A program made the translations under genes and the position numbers. The notes beneath the pieces were generated by a model. That model saw nothing but the letters and a program-made list of their open reading frames with translations, ran no database searches and was not told the origin of the DNA. From the NCBI GenBank assembly GCA_026874595.1, contig CM049310.1:23598058-23662057 (forward strand): a DNA stretch of 64,000 nucleotides, given 5' to 3'. Source of the stretch: Sipunculus nudus (taxonomy: Eukaryota > Annelida > Sipuncula > Golfingiida > Sipunculidae). Shown here piece after piece: positions 63,701 to 64,000 of the stretch (position 1 is its first letter; every line of letters begins with the position of its first letter).

Positions 63701-64000
63701 AAACTGTGGTCACTTTAAGCAGACATGTCTACCCCACATAAAACATAAGAATTGTGGTTGCTATAGGCAGACATGTCTTTCCCACATATAAAATTGCAAC
63801 TGGCCACTGCAGACAGACACATCTAGTTTCCTCAACACTTGTAATACAAGAATGTTGACTAACTTCAGACACCACACGTAATACATTCAGTGCTAAAGAA
63901 CTTAAAGTTAAATGTAAACATAATTTATGTACACAACTGCCTTGTACATTTTAGAAATCTGCCCAAGCATGGAAGAAATCAGACTCAGAAGAAAATAAAT
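7383..64000 (+). CDS. Clade B fibrillar procollagen alpha chain (COL5A1/COL11A1-like), spliced, partial at both ends
   Basis: The gene encodes a secreted chain that would trimerise in the ER through its C-propeptide, fold into a triple helix and assemble into extracellular fibrils. The sequence shows a TSPN domain, a short Asn-Gly variable region, a minor helix of 11 triplets, a linker, a major helix of 337 uninterrupted Gly-X-Y triplets, an Arg4 cleavage site and the start of a COLFI domain. TSPN plus minor helix plus a helix of about 1,014 residues is the clade B arrangement; clade A chains have a VWC domain instead of TSPN. Helix exons are all phase 0, begin with an intact Gly codon and are multiples of 9 bp. 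The signal-peptide exon and most of the COLFI domain are outside or not found. The 59 exons are listed separately. A clade C chain (COL24/27) is less likely because the helix is full length without interruptions. Confidence 0.95.
7560..8930 (+). other. Intron sequence, nothing recognised
   Basis: This is the first 1.4 kb of the long TSPN intron. It is AT-rich, with no exon-like segment flanked by splice sites in the right phase and no clear repeat. Confidence 0.5.
8931..9582. mobile_element. AGGTCA-rich repeat fragments with TTTTAGCTCAG motif
   Basis: It contains 'ggtcaaaggtcaaggtcaaa' near 9119 and a 'ttttagctcagttaactg' start near 9205, followed by 'gtctgtc/gtccatcc' pyrimidine runs as in the neighbouring element. 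It looks like a short related copy nested against the next element. Confidence 0.55.
9583..11240. mobile_element. Helentron-like element with AGCTCAG/CTGAGCT terminal hairpin
   Basis: It starts 'tttagctcagctgactataagtcatctgagcta', an inverted repeat, then a (GTCC)n-like run (9636-9675). Two internal copies about 700 bp apart share the block 'ctgcctaatatcaaaaccac'. Its right half is homologous to 2280-2880. No protein-coding capacity was found. Borders are approximate. Confidence 0.6.
11241..11564 (+). other. Intron sequence, nothing recognised
   Basis: Unique-looking AT-rich intron sequence between two repeats. Confidence 0.4.
11565..13160. mobile_element. Helentron-like non-autonomous element, copy 2 (second subfamily)
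   Basis: The left end forms a near-perfect hairpin (GTATCCGCC AAAAC ... GTTTT GCGGATAC, 11565-11594). The right end has GGCGGATAC (13118-13126), the perfect inverted partner of the first 9 bases, then a second hairpin (GTAGTCG/CGACTAC, 13129-13147) and the terminus 'tctagtt' shared with other copies. A (CCG)n run lies at about 11609-11643. The core has about four tandem units of about 280 bp, each with two GGTGGCGCCACC palindromes. Short open frames here are products of the repeat, not genes. Confidence 0.75.
11609..11643. repeat. (CCG)n microsatellite inside the Helentron-like element
   Basis: An almost pure run of the triplet lies just inside the left terminal hairpin. The elements at 25375 and 45452 have shorter CCG runs in the same place, so it is part of the family structure. 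Confidence 0.9.
13161..13830 (+). other. Very AT-rich intron sequence, nothing recognised
   Basis: Unique-looking sequence between two repeats, with many short A/T runs and no feature that I can support. Confidence 0.4.
13831..15827. mobile_element. Dispersed repeat with two blocks of tandem units, ending in poly-G and TCTAGTT
   Basis: From about 13900 to 15130 there are about seven degenerate units with the blocks 'acatccagggaggtcc', 'aggtcatggtgacctatatt' and 'gtgagctat'. From about 15290 to 15780 there are three units with 'gcagatattgacctgattta' and 'tttgaccatatgacagctcc'. It ends with a run of Gs, 'gtgttgttctgacac' (weak hairpin) and 'atctagtt', as in the Helentron-like copies. The left border is uncertain and no protein is encoded. 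Confidence 0.6.
15828..16400. mobile_element. 5'-truncated Helentron-like fragment (family of 45452)
   Basis: It carries the 'gagagtggccttgacctggg' body, a poly-G run (about 16348-16356) and the end 'gtctgggatactatgcgatgccaagaaatgtctg'. The 3' hairpin is damaged: GGCACCTGC is partly deleted. It ends only about 35 bp before the next TSPN exon. Confidence 0.65.
16432..16642 (+). CDS. Exon 2: TSPN domain, middle part
   Basis: 211 nt, entering and leaving within split codons (D at the left, Q at the right). It encodes [13 protein letters not shown], then [26 protein letters not shown] and ends VKLTDGQ. This follows the clade B TSPN pattern (FPEDFSILTT, LYEDHTGKPG, LSDGKWH in vertebrate chains, from family knowledge). 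The donor gtgagt precedes a 560-bp intron that starts with a short TTTAGCTCAGCTGA repeat motif near 16698 and otherwise shows nothing. Confidence 0.95.
17203..17368 (+). CDS. Exon 3: TSPN domain, third part
   Basis: 166 nt. It completes DGQ and continues [19 protein letters not shown], then the [10 protein letters not shown] segment and [16 protein letters not shown]. The WHR motif after DG(Q/K) is characteristic of the TSPN/laminin-G fold. Vertebrate chains have a cysteine (LDC) where this one has ADG. An N-glycosylation sequon (NRT) is present. It ends phase 0. The 599-bp intron shows no supported feature. Confidence 0.95.
17968..18093 (+). CDS. Exon 4: end of TSPN domain
   Basis: 126 nt, 42 codons, phase 0 at both ends. 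It reads [16 protein letters not shown], then [10 protein letters not shown] and [10 protein letters not shown]. The D-I-Q-x-L and YxPDCD motifs match the end of the clade B TSPN domain. Two cysteines are present. The donor is gtgagt. The 960-bp intron is mostly a 36-bp minisatellite. Confidence 0.95.
18290..18990. repeat. 36-bp minisatellite, degenerate to the right
   Basis: The unit contains 'gaatcatgtcatgatgtcat' followed by 'aatgtctagtgaggat'. It is regular from about 18300 to 18600, then decays with indels to about 18990. Because 36 is a multiple of 3, one + frame stays open for 94 codons with a 12-residue repeat ([12 protein letters not shown]). Good splice sites on both sides place it in an intron. 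Confidence 0.9.
19054..19167 (+). CDS. Exon 5: variable region, Asn-Gly repeat
   Basis: 114 nt, 38 codons, phase 0, acceptor ctgcag and donor gtaagt. It starts EPAPGG, then nine N-G pairs, VDE, four more N-G pairs, and ends YDW. It occupies the place of the vertebrate variable region between TSPN and minor helix, which there is long, acidic and tyrosine-rich. The DNA is a near-perfect AATGGN hexamer repeat, so replication slippage could have built it. The following intron is only 204 bp. Confidence 0.92.
19372..19425 (+). CDS. Exon 6: start of minor triple helix
   Basis: 54 nt: [18 protein letters not shown]. The first Gly opens the minor helix of 11 triplets. Phase 0. The donor is gttggt. 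The next intron (3,478 bp) holds a CpG-rich stretch, described separately. Confidence 0.95.
19426..22903 (+). other. 3.5-kb intron with a CpG-richer middle and a direct repeat pair
   Basis: From about 19900 to 21500 the sequence is visibly richer in CpG than the surrounding introns. It includes the E-box CACGTG near 20667, a CCAAT motif (agccaatcagcg, near 20989) and a TATA-like 'ctttataaaac' near 20916. A block 'aagaaccccc(c)tttaaaaccgcac' occurs at about 20091-20113 and again at about 22184-22206. A short (TA)n run lies near 19962. No exon was found. It could be an old mobile element, an enhancer or both. Confidence 0.45.
22904..22978 (+). CDS. Exon 7: end of minor helix and start of linker
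   Basis: 75 nt, phase 0. It encodes [19 protein letters not shown], then leaves the Gly-X-Y pattern as HVFVIP. The hydrophobic F-x-I-P step into the linker is typical of clade B chains. The 448-bp intron shows nothing. Confidence 0.95.
23427..23495 (+). CDS. Exon 8: non-helical linker / N-telopeptide region
   Basis: 69 nt, 23 codons, phase 0: starts [17 protein letters not shown] and ends MLSQHM. It is rich in Gln and has one Lys that could serve in telopeptide cross-linking. The acceptor is cttcag and the donor gtcagt. The 557-bp intron shows nothing supported. Confidence 0.92.
24053..24109 (+). CDS. Exon 9: linker end and start of major helix (residues 1-15)
   Basis: 57 nt: [19 protein letters not shown]. 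The Gly after LAMR is taken as helix residue 1. The pattern R-G-x-x-G-P-x-G-x-T-G matches the start of the vertebrate alpha1(V)/(XI) helix. The donor is gtaagt. The 893-bp intron begins with a degenerate tandem array. Confidence 0.95.
24150..24440. repeat. Degenerate short tandem repeat ('aggcataatccagtac' type)
   Basis: Units of about 20-25 bp with the blocks 'acaggcat' and 'agtccagt' recur about a dozen times with heavy divergence, starting some 40 bp after the donor of exon 9. Confidence 0.6.
25003..25056 (+). CDS. Exon 10: major helix residues 16-33
   Basis: 54 nt: [18 protein letters not shown]. The donor is gtctgt, a weak site. The 2,292-bp intron carries a Helentron-like element. Confidence 0.95.
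25375..26978. mobile_element. Helentron-like non-autonomous element, copy 3
   Basis: The left end 'gtatccccagaca' and right sub-terminal 'tgtctggggatac' (26933-26945) are perfect inverted repeats. A perfect hairpin GGCACC-tgc-GGTGCC (26949-26963) and the terminus 'aagaaatgtctagtt' follow. A CCG run sits near the left end and a poly-G run near 26915. The core has one unit of the 45452 family and then about 2.5 tandem units of about 287 bp (from about 26114), each rich in 'aggtcaaaggtcaaggtcac'. No protein is encoded. Confidence 0.8.
26114..26830. repeat. Tandem units of about 287 bp with AGGTCA arrays
   Basis: The block 'gatgtatggatttcaaac' recurs near 26114, 26400 and 26689. Each unit contains 'gaggtcaaaggtcaaggtca', a run of direct AGGTCA-like half-sites. 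It lies inside the element at 25375-26978. Confidence 0.85.
27349..27402 (+). CDS. Exon 11: major helix residues 34-51
   Basis: 54 nt: [19 protein letters not shown] basic cluster (RGRR) ends the exon. The donor is gtaata. The 378-bp intron shows nothing. Confidence 0.95.
27781..27834 (+). CDS. Exon 12: major helix residues 52-69
   Basis: 54 nt: [18 protein letters not shown]. The donor is gttggt. The 577-bp intron shows nothing. Confidence 0.95.
28412..28465 (+). CDS. Exon 13: major helix residues 70-87, with Lys84
   Basis: 54 nt: [18 protein letters not shown]. Counting from helix residue 1, the Lys of GQKGDR is residue 84, the position of the N-terminal helical cross-link lysine in vertebrate type V/XI chains. 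The donor is gtaagt. The 744-bp intron shows nothing. Confidence 0.95.
29210..29263 (+). CDS. Exon 14: major helix residues 88-105, with RGD
   Basis: 54 nt: [18 protein letters not shown]. An RGD triplet lies at residues 99-101. The donor is gtaagt. The 522-bp intron shows nothing. Confidence 0.95.
29786..29830 (+). CDS. Exon 15: major helix residues 106-120
   Basis: 45 nt: [15 protein letters not shown]. The 54-54-54-54-54-45-54-45-54-99-45 order from exon 10 onward is the classical fibrillar collagen exon order. The 402-bp intron shows nothing. Confidence 0.95.
30233..30286 (+). CDS. Exon 16: major helix residues 121-138
   Basis: 54 nt: [18 protein letters not shown]. The donor is gtatgt. 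The 553-bp intron shows nothing. Confidence 0.95.
30840..30884 (+). CDS. Exon 17: major helix residues 139-153
   Basis: 45 nt: [15 protein letters not shown]. The donor is gtaagt. The 257-bp intron is short and plain. Confidence 0.95.
31142..31195 (+). CDS. Exon 18: major helix residues 154-171
   Basis: 54 nt: [18 protein letters not shown]. The donor is gtatga. The 662-bp intron has one exon-like 51-bp segment (31491-31541) that I rejected. Confidence 0.95.
31858..31956 (+). CDS. Exon 19: major helix residues 172-204
   Basis: 99 nt, 11 triplets, rich in GP-x and ending GPDGPI. 99 bp is a classical fused size (54+45). The donor is gtaagt. The 730-bp intron starts with a short tandem array that resembles this exon's own 3' end. 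Confidence 0.95.
32020..32130. repeat. Short tandem array resembling the exon 19 donor
   Basis: Two to three units of about 50 bp contain 'gacctatgttaagtttacc' and 'gacctaagctaagtttacc'. They resemble the exon 19 junction 'gacctatagtaagttttac' at 31947-31965. Confidence 0.7.
32687..32731 (+). CDS. Exon 20: major helix residues 205-219
   Basis: 45 nt: [15 protein letters not shown]. The donor is gttggt. The 491-bp intron holds a short CA run near 32961 and nothing else. Confidence 0.95.
33223..33276 (+). CDS. Exon 21: major helix residues 220-237
   Basis: 54 nt: [18 protein letters not shown]. The donor is gtaaaa. The intron is 280 bp. Confidence 0.95.
33557..33601 (+). CDS. Exon 22: major helix residues 238-252, with RGD
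   Basis: 45 nt: [16 protein letters not shown] second RGD lies at residues 249-251. The donor is gtgagg. The next intron (1,357 bp) has a CpG-rich middle. Confidence 0.95.
33700..34900 (+). other. CpG-rich segment within an intron
   Basis: It contains many CpG-containing words ('gcgcaaggaagacgagcccg', 'accgcggtcaatcgggtc', 'cgaccggagct'-like text) and an E-box CACGTG near 33975, unlike the flanking AT-rich intron. The left edge has 'atatcgtgggcttaaaatttcgtggtt', reminiscent of dispersed mollusc repeats. No exon was found. It may be a mobile element or an enhancer. Confidence 0.4.
34959..35066 (+). CDS. Exon 23: major helix residues 253-288, GC donor
   Basis: 108 nt, 12 triplets, starting [13 protein letters not shown] and ending GIVGPK. 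The exon is followed by gcaagt, so the 524-bp intron is GC-AG. The rest of the donor context (AAG|GCAAGT) is otherwise perfect consensus, as is usual for GC donors. Confidence 0.94.
35591..35644 (+). CDS. Exon 24: major helix residues 289-306
   Basis: 54 nt: [18 protein letters not shown]. The donor is gtaact. The 1,237-bp intron includes a low-copy repeat-like stretch with 'aggtcagaggtcac' near 36232; nothing else was identified. Confidence 0.95.
36882..36935 (+). CDS. Exon 25: major helix residues 307-324
   Basis: 54 nt: [18 protein letters not shown]. The donor is gtctgt. The 388-bp intron has a short degenerate repeat ('acagacataatatccaccac' type) at about 37090-37230. Confidence 0.95.
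37324..37377 (+). CDS. Exon 26: major helix residues 325-342
   Basis: 54 nt: [18 protein letters not shown]. This is a strongly basic exon (K-R, K-D, R-K), a candidate heparan-sulfate binding patch by charge only. The 861-bp intron shows nothing. Confidence 0.95.
38239..38283 (+). CDS. Exon 27: major helix residues 343-357
   Basis: 45 nt: [15 protein letters not shown]. The donor is gtaagc. The intron is 319 bp and plain. Confidence 0.95.
38603..38755 (+). CDS. Exon 28: major helix residues 358-408 (153-bp exon)
   Basis: 153 nt, 17 triplets, starting [18 protein letters not shown] and ending GKQGQT. 153 equals 99+54, so it is probably a fusion of two ancestral exons by intron loss. The 925-bp intron contains a 167-codon open frame of unclear meaning. 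Confidence 0.95.
39681..39734 (+). CDS. Exon 29: major helix residues 409-426
   Basis: 54 nt: [18 protein letters not shown]. The donor is gtgagc. The 479-bp intron shows nothing. Confidence 0.95.
40214..40267 (+). CDS. Exon 30: major helix residues 427-444
   Basis: 54 nt: [18 protein letters not shown]. The donor is gtaagc. The intron is 348 bp and plain. Confidence 0.95.
40616..40669 (+). CDS. Exon 31: major helix residues 445-462
   Basis: 54 nt: [18 protein letters not shown]. It has a G-x-x-GER sequence. The donor is gttagt. The 630-bp intron shows nothing. Confidence 0.95.
41300..41353 (+). CDS. Exon 32: major helix residues 463-480
   Basis: 54 nt: [18 protein letters not shown]. The donor is gtatgt. 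The 585-bp intron shows nothing. Confidence 0.95.
41939..42028 (+). CDS. Exon 33: major helix residues 481-510 (90-bp exon)
   Basis: 90 nt, 10 triplets, starting [18 protein letters not shown] and ending GFPGPE. 90 bp is an unusual size (99 minus one triplet). It is a candidate for the single triplet by which this helix (337) falls short of the usual 338. The 404-bp intron shows nothing. Confidence 0.95.
42433..42486 (+). CDS. Exon 34: major helix residues 511-528
   Basis: 54 nt: [18 protein letters not shown]. The donor is gtacat. The intron is 332 bp and plain. Confidence 0.95.
42819..42872 (+). CDS. Exon 35: major helix residues 529-546
   Basis: 54 nt: [18 protein letters not shown]. The donor is gtaagt. 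The 484-bp intron shows nothing. Confidence 0.95.
43357..43410 (+). CDS. Exon 36: major helix residues 547-564
   Basis: 54 nt: [18 protein letters not shown]. The donor is gtaggt. The 484-bp intron shows nothing. Confidence 0.95.
43895..43948 (+). CDS. Exon 37: major helix residues 565-582
   Basis: 54 nt: [18 protein letters not shown]. The donor is gtaagt. The 665-bp intron starts with a weak repeat of 'cctcaccatgt' (about 44008-44075). Confidence 0.95.
44614..44667 (+). CDS. Exon 38: major helix residues 583-600
   Basis: 54 nt: [18 protein letters not shown]. The donor is gtcagt. The 422-bp intron begins with a tandem array of about 65-bp units. Confidence 0.95.
44680..44840. repeat. Tandem array, about 65-bp unit, about 2.5 copies
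   Basis: The blocks 'gagccacattgattaaacct' and 'cattcctgtctg' recur at spacing of about 65 bp, starting some 12 bp after the exon 38 donor. Confidence 0.8.
45090..45143 (+). CDS. Exon 39: major helix residues 601-618
   Basis: 54 nt: [18 protein letters not shown]. The donor is gtaagt. The 1,711-bp intron is mostly a Helentron-like element. Confidence 0.95.
45452..46748. mobile_element. Helentron-like non-autonomous element, copy 4
   Basis: The left end 'gtatcgccagac' pairs perfectly with the right sub-terminal 'gtctggcgatac' (46704-46715). A perfect GGCACC-tgc-GGTGCC hairpin (46719-46733) and 'aagaaatatctagtt' follow. A CCG run sits near 45497. The core holds about two and a half units of about 334 bp, each with AGGTGGCGCCACCT or a close variant, and an interrupted poly-G run precedes the right end. 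No protein is encoded. Confidence 0.8.
46855..46908 (+). CDS. Exon 40: major helix residues 619-636
   Basis: 54 nt: [18 protein letters not shown]. The donor is gtaagt. The 611-bp intron starts with a degenerate array carrying extra gtaagt copies. Confidence 0.95.
46909..47120. repeat. Degenerate tandem array starting at the exon 40 donor, unit about 60 bp
   Basis: The hexamer gtaagt occurs at the true donor (46909) and again at 47010 and 47069, each followed by similar text ('ttagccatgcatgaccactt', 'gaagcctagagtgaccatct'). Confidence 0.65.
47520..47573 (+). CDS. Exon 41: major helix residues 637-654
   Basis: 54 nt: [18 protein letters not shown]. The donor is gtaaca. The 684-bp intron shows nothing. 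Confidence 0.95.
48258..48365 (+). CDS. Exon 42: major helix residues 655-690
   Basis: 108 nt, 12 triplets, starting [18 protein letters not shown] and ending GDTGKP. The donor is gtaaga. The intron is 241 bp. Confidence 0.95.
48607..48660 (+). CDS. Exon 43: major helix residues 691-708
   Basis: 54 nt: [18 protein letters not shown]. The donor is gtaagt. The 1,637-bp intron is filled mainly by a 30-bp minisatellite. Confidence 0.95.
48694..49960. repeat. 30-bp minisatellite, about 40 units
   Basis: The unit is of the type 'acccagrcaaaatgrcasag' plus 'racatgctgt'. The period is exactly 30 bp from about 49090 to 49920 and irregular to the left. Two subtypes form blocks: 'aggcaaaatggcagag' mainly left and 'agacaaaatgacacag' mainly right. 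Because 30 is a multiple of 3, several frames on both strands stay open (up to 305 codons on the - strand). It is intronic. Confidence 0.97.
50298..50405 (+). CDS. Exon 44: major helix residues 709-744
   Basis: 108 nt, 12 triplets, starting [18 protein letters not shown] and ending GAQGPP. The donor is gtaagt. The 427-bp intron shows nothing. Confidence 0.95.
50833..50940 (+). CDS. Exon 45: major helix residues 745-780
   Basis: 108 nt, 12 triplets, starting [18 protein letters not shown] and ending GQKGHR. The donor is gtaagg. The 1,482-bp intron contains a 34-bp minisatellite. Confidence 0.95.
51290..52320. repeat. 34-bp minisatellite, about 30 units
   Basis: The unit is of the type 'agttctctcagccccattgg' plus 'gttgtaccccagac', 33-34 bp. 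A + strand frame stays open for 325 codons (51405-52382) because all three frames of the unit lack stops. Good splice sites place it in an intron. Confidence 0.97.
52423..52476 (+). CDS. Exon 46: major helix residues 781-798
   Basis: 54 nt: [18 protein letters not shown]. The donor is gtaagg. The 934-bp intron contains a 76-bp tandem array. Confidence 0.95.
52630..53345. repeat. 76-bp tandem array, about 9 units, each with a 3' splice-like motif
   Basis: 'agac' starts recur at 52655, 52731, 52807, (52883), 52959, 53035, 53111, 53187, 53263 and, at 78 bp, 53341. Each is preceded by 'ttgtttttctttatc' or a close variant, which looks like a polypyrimidine tract and AG acceptor. The real acceptor of exon 47 lies at 53409-53410. 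Confidence 0.97.
53411..53464 (+). CDS. Exon 47: major helix residues 799-816
   Basis: 54 nt: [18 protein letters not shown]. The donor is gtgggt. The 1,589-bp intron contains a repeat fragment at 53940-54480. Confidence 0.95.
53940..54480. mobile_element. AGGTCA-rich dispersed repeat fragment
   Basis: Three degenerate units of about 130 bp share 'aaccaaaacctttcatcttt', 'gatcaagaaccctttt' and 'aggtcaaaggttaaggtcac'. The body resembles the repeats at 2000-3540 and 26114-26830. The rest of this intron (54481-55053) shows nothing. Confidence 0.65.
55054..55107 (+). CDS. Exon 48: major helix residues 817-834
   Basis: 54 nt: [18 protein letters not shown]. The donor is gtacag. The 419-bp intron shows nothing. 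Confidence 0.95.
55527..55634 (+). CDS. Exon 49: major helix residues 835-870
   Basis: 108 nt, 12 triplets, starting [18 protein letters not shown] and ending GQPGPQ. The donor gttatc is weak (only GT plus a partial match). The 603-bp intron shows nothing. Confidence 0.95.
56238..56291 (+). CDS. Exon 50: major helix residues 871-888
   Basis: 54 nt: [18 protein letters not shown]. The donor is gtgagt. The 677-bp intron shows nothing. Confidence 0.95.
56969..57022 (+). CDS. Exon 51: major helix residues 889-906
   Basis: 54 nt: [18 protein letters not shown]. The donor is gtaagt. The 470-bp intron shows nothing. Confidence 0.95.
57493..57546 (+). CDS. Exon 52: major helix residues 907-924, with Lys924
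   Basis: 54 nt: [18 protein letters not shown]. With the next exon it reads [15 protein letters not shown], matching the C-terminal cross-link context GIKGHRGF...GLQ of vertebrate fibrillar chains. The donor is gtatag. The intron is 309 bp. Confidence 0.95.
57856..57963 (+). CDS. Exon 53: major helix residues 925-960
   Basis: 108 nt, 12 triplets, starting [15 protein letters not shown] and ending GMKGDT. The donor is gtgagt. The 569-bp intron begins with a degenerate array that copies the donor region. Confidence 0.95.
57961..58210. repeat. Degenerate tandem array overlapping the exon 53 donor
   Basis: 'actgtgagt' or close variants occur at 57961 (the true junction), near 58030 (actgtaagt), 58099 (actgtgatt), 58139 (actgtgagt) and 58181 (actgcaagg), mostly followed by text like 'atcaaatataaacaaaggaa'. 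Confidence 0.7.
58533..58586 (+). CDS. Exon 54: major helix residues 961-978
   Basis: 54 nt: [18 protein letters not shown]. The donor is gtaagt. The 1,031-bp intron shows nothing that I can support. Confidence 0.95.
59618..59653 (+). CDS. Exon 55: major helix residues 979-990
   Basis: 36 nt: [12 protein letters not shown]. Paired 36-bp exons at the helix C-terminus are usual for clade B genes (family knowledge). The donor is gtgagt. The 510-bp intron shows nothing. Confidence 0.94.
60164..60199 (+). CDS. Exon 56: major helix residues 991-1002
   Basis: 36 nt: [12 protein letters not shown]. The donor is gtaagt. The 2,185-bp intron carries a hAT-like element. Confidence 0.94.
60648..62103. 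mobile_element. Non-autonomous hAT-like DNA transposon, 1,456 bp, with intact 8-bp target duplication
   Basis: The left end CAGGGCCTCCGAGAGG and the inverted right end CAGGGCCTCAGAGAAGG form terminal inverted repeats, with more similarity inward to GGTAC. Both sides are flanked by the same 8 bp, TTTGCAGG (60640-60647 and 62104-62111). CAGGG termini and 8-bp duplications are hAT traits. No transposase frame is visible; internal open frames are short. The interior holds an (ATT)n(AT)n run. Confidence 0.88.
60713..60776. repeat. (ATT)n/(AT)n microsatellite inside the hAT-like element
   Basis: A run of ATT triplets passes directly into about 18 AT dinucleotides. Confidence 0.95.
62385..62709 (+). 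CDS. Exon 57: helix end, C-telopeptide, Arg4 site, start of C-propeptide
   Basis: 325 nt, ending phase 1. GPPGPPGAA closes the helix (residues 1003-1011). The telopeptide [17 protein letters not shown] leads to RRRR (62463-62474), a furin-type site, then [10 protein letters not shown]. An acidic/basic stretch and [19 protein letters not shown] follow, matching the C-propeptide coiled coil, and then the COLFI start [13 protein letters not shown]. The first COLFI cysteine (C1) is present; the position of C2 holds Ala (DIATAHPE). The donor is gtaagt. The 371-bp intron shows nothing. Confidence 0.95.
62463..62474 (+). other. Predicted furin-type propeptide cleavage site (RRRR)
   Basis: Four Arg codons precede Ala-Val, 19 residues after the last Gly-X-Y triplet ends. 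Vertebrate pro-alpha1(V) is known to be cut by a furin-like protease in its C-propeptide. The site is seen here; its use is inferred. Confidence 0.7.
63081..63193 (+). CDS. Exon 58: C-propeptide (COLFI), second part
   Basis: 113 nt, completes a Gly codon and reads [20 protein letters not shown], then [18 protein letters not shown]. It matches YWIDPNQGC...D..KVYCN.T.GGETC of vertebrate COLFI. The usual C3 cysteine (NQGC) is Ile here. The IDPN and the later Asp of the calcium loop are kept. An NLT glycosylation sequon is present. The donor is gtgagt. Confidence 0.95.
63194..63830. repeat. Minisatellite, 42-48 bp unit, about 13 copies
   Basis: The unit joins 'cagacatgtctaccccacat' to '(aaaac)ataagaactgtggtc' and 'gcttcaag'. 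Length varies by the presence of an extra 'aaaacat'. The array starts within about 15 bp of the exon 58 donor and nearly fills the intron. Confidence 0.95.
63955..64000 (+). CDS. Exon 59 (partial): C-propeptide continues past the window
   Basis: After acceptor ttttag the frame continues as [15 protein letters not shown], phase 0 with exon 58. This corresponds to the variable, lysine-rich segment after TC(V/I)YP in COLFI domains. The chain-recognition segment and remaining cysteines lie beyond the window. Confidence 0.85.

Noticed and set aside
63194-63830. Array considered as CRISPR-like
   Set aside because: Units are directly adjacent variants without unique spacers, in a eukaryotic intron.

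Overview
The window is one side of a single large eukaryotic gene on the + strand: a fibrillar procollagen alpha chain of clade B type (the COL5A1/COL11A1 group). I can place 59 exons between 7383 and the right edge, about 4.5 kb of coding sequence (roughly 1,498 codons) in 56.6 kb. Every junction is GT-AG except one GC-AG. The protein reads, in order: a TSPN (thrombospondin N-terminal-like, laminin-G fold) domain (7383-18093), a very short variable region made almost wholly of Asn-Gly repeats (19054-19167), a minor triple helix and a non-helical linker (19372-24064), an uninterrupted major triple helix of 337 Gly-X-Y triplets (24065-62411), a C-telopeptide with a run of four arginines fitting a furin-type protease, and the start of the fibrillar C-propeptide (COLFI) domain, which runs off the right edge. 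The signal-peptide exon lies 5' of 7383 and was not found. The rest of the C-propeptide is 3' of the window.

The organism is an animal. Phase-0 helix exons of 36/45/54/90/99/108/153 bp, AT-rich introns, and abundant Helentron-like repeats with tandem cores (GGTGGCGCCACC palindromes, AGGTCA runs, poly-G followed by a 3' hairpin) point to a lophotrochozoan, most likely a bivalve mollusc. That assignment is inference.

Layout: 1-7382 is repeat-rich non-coding DNA, either intron 1 or upstream. 7560-16431 is a long intron filled with mobile-element copies. 16432-24109 holds the N-propeptide exons. 24110-62384 holds the helix exons, with introns of 0.2-2.3 kb. 62385-64000 holds the start of the C-propeptide. 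Introns carry at least four Helentron-like elements, one hAT-like element with intact 8-bp target duplication, several minisatellites (30, 34, 36, about 45 and 76 bp units), and short tandem arrays that begin at exon donors.

The most interesting points are: the Asn-Gly exon replacing the long variable region; loss of the two cysteines that normally make the interchain C-propeptide disulfide; covarying terminal sequences in Helentron-like elements; and minisatellites that copy splice-site sequences. No second gene, RNA gene or CRISPR array was seen.
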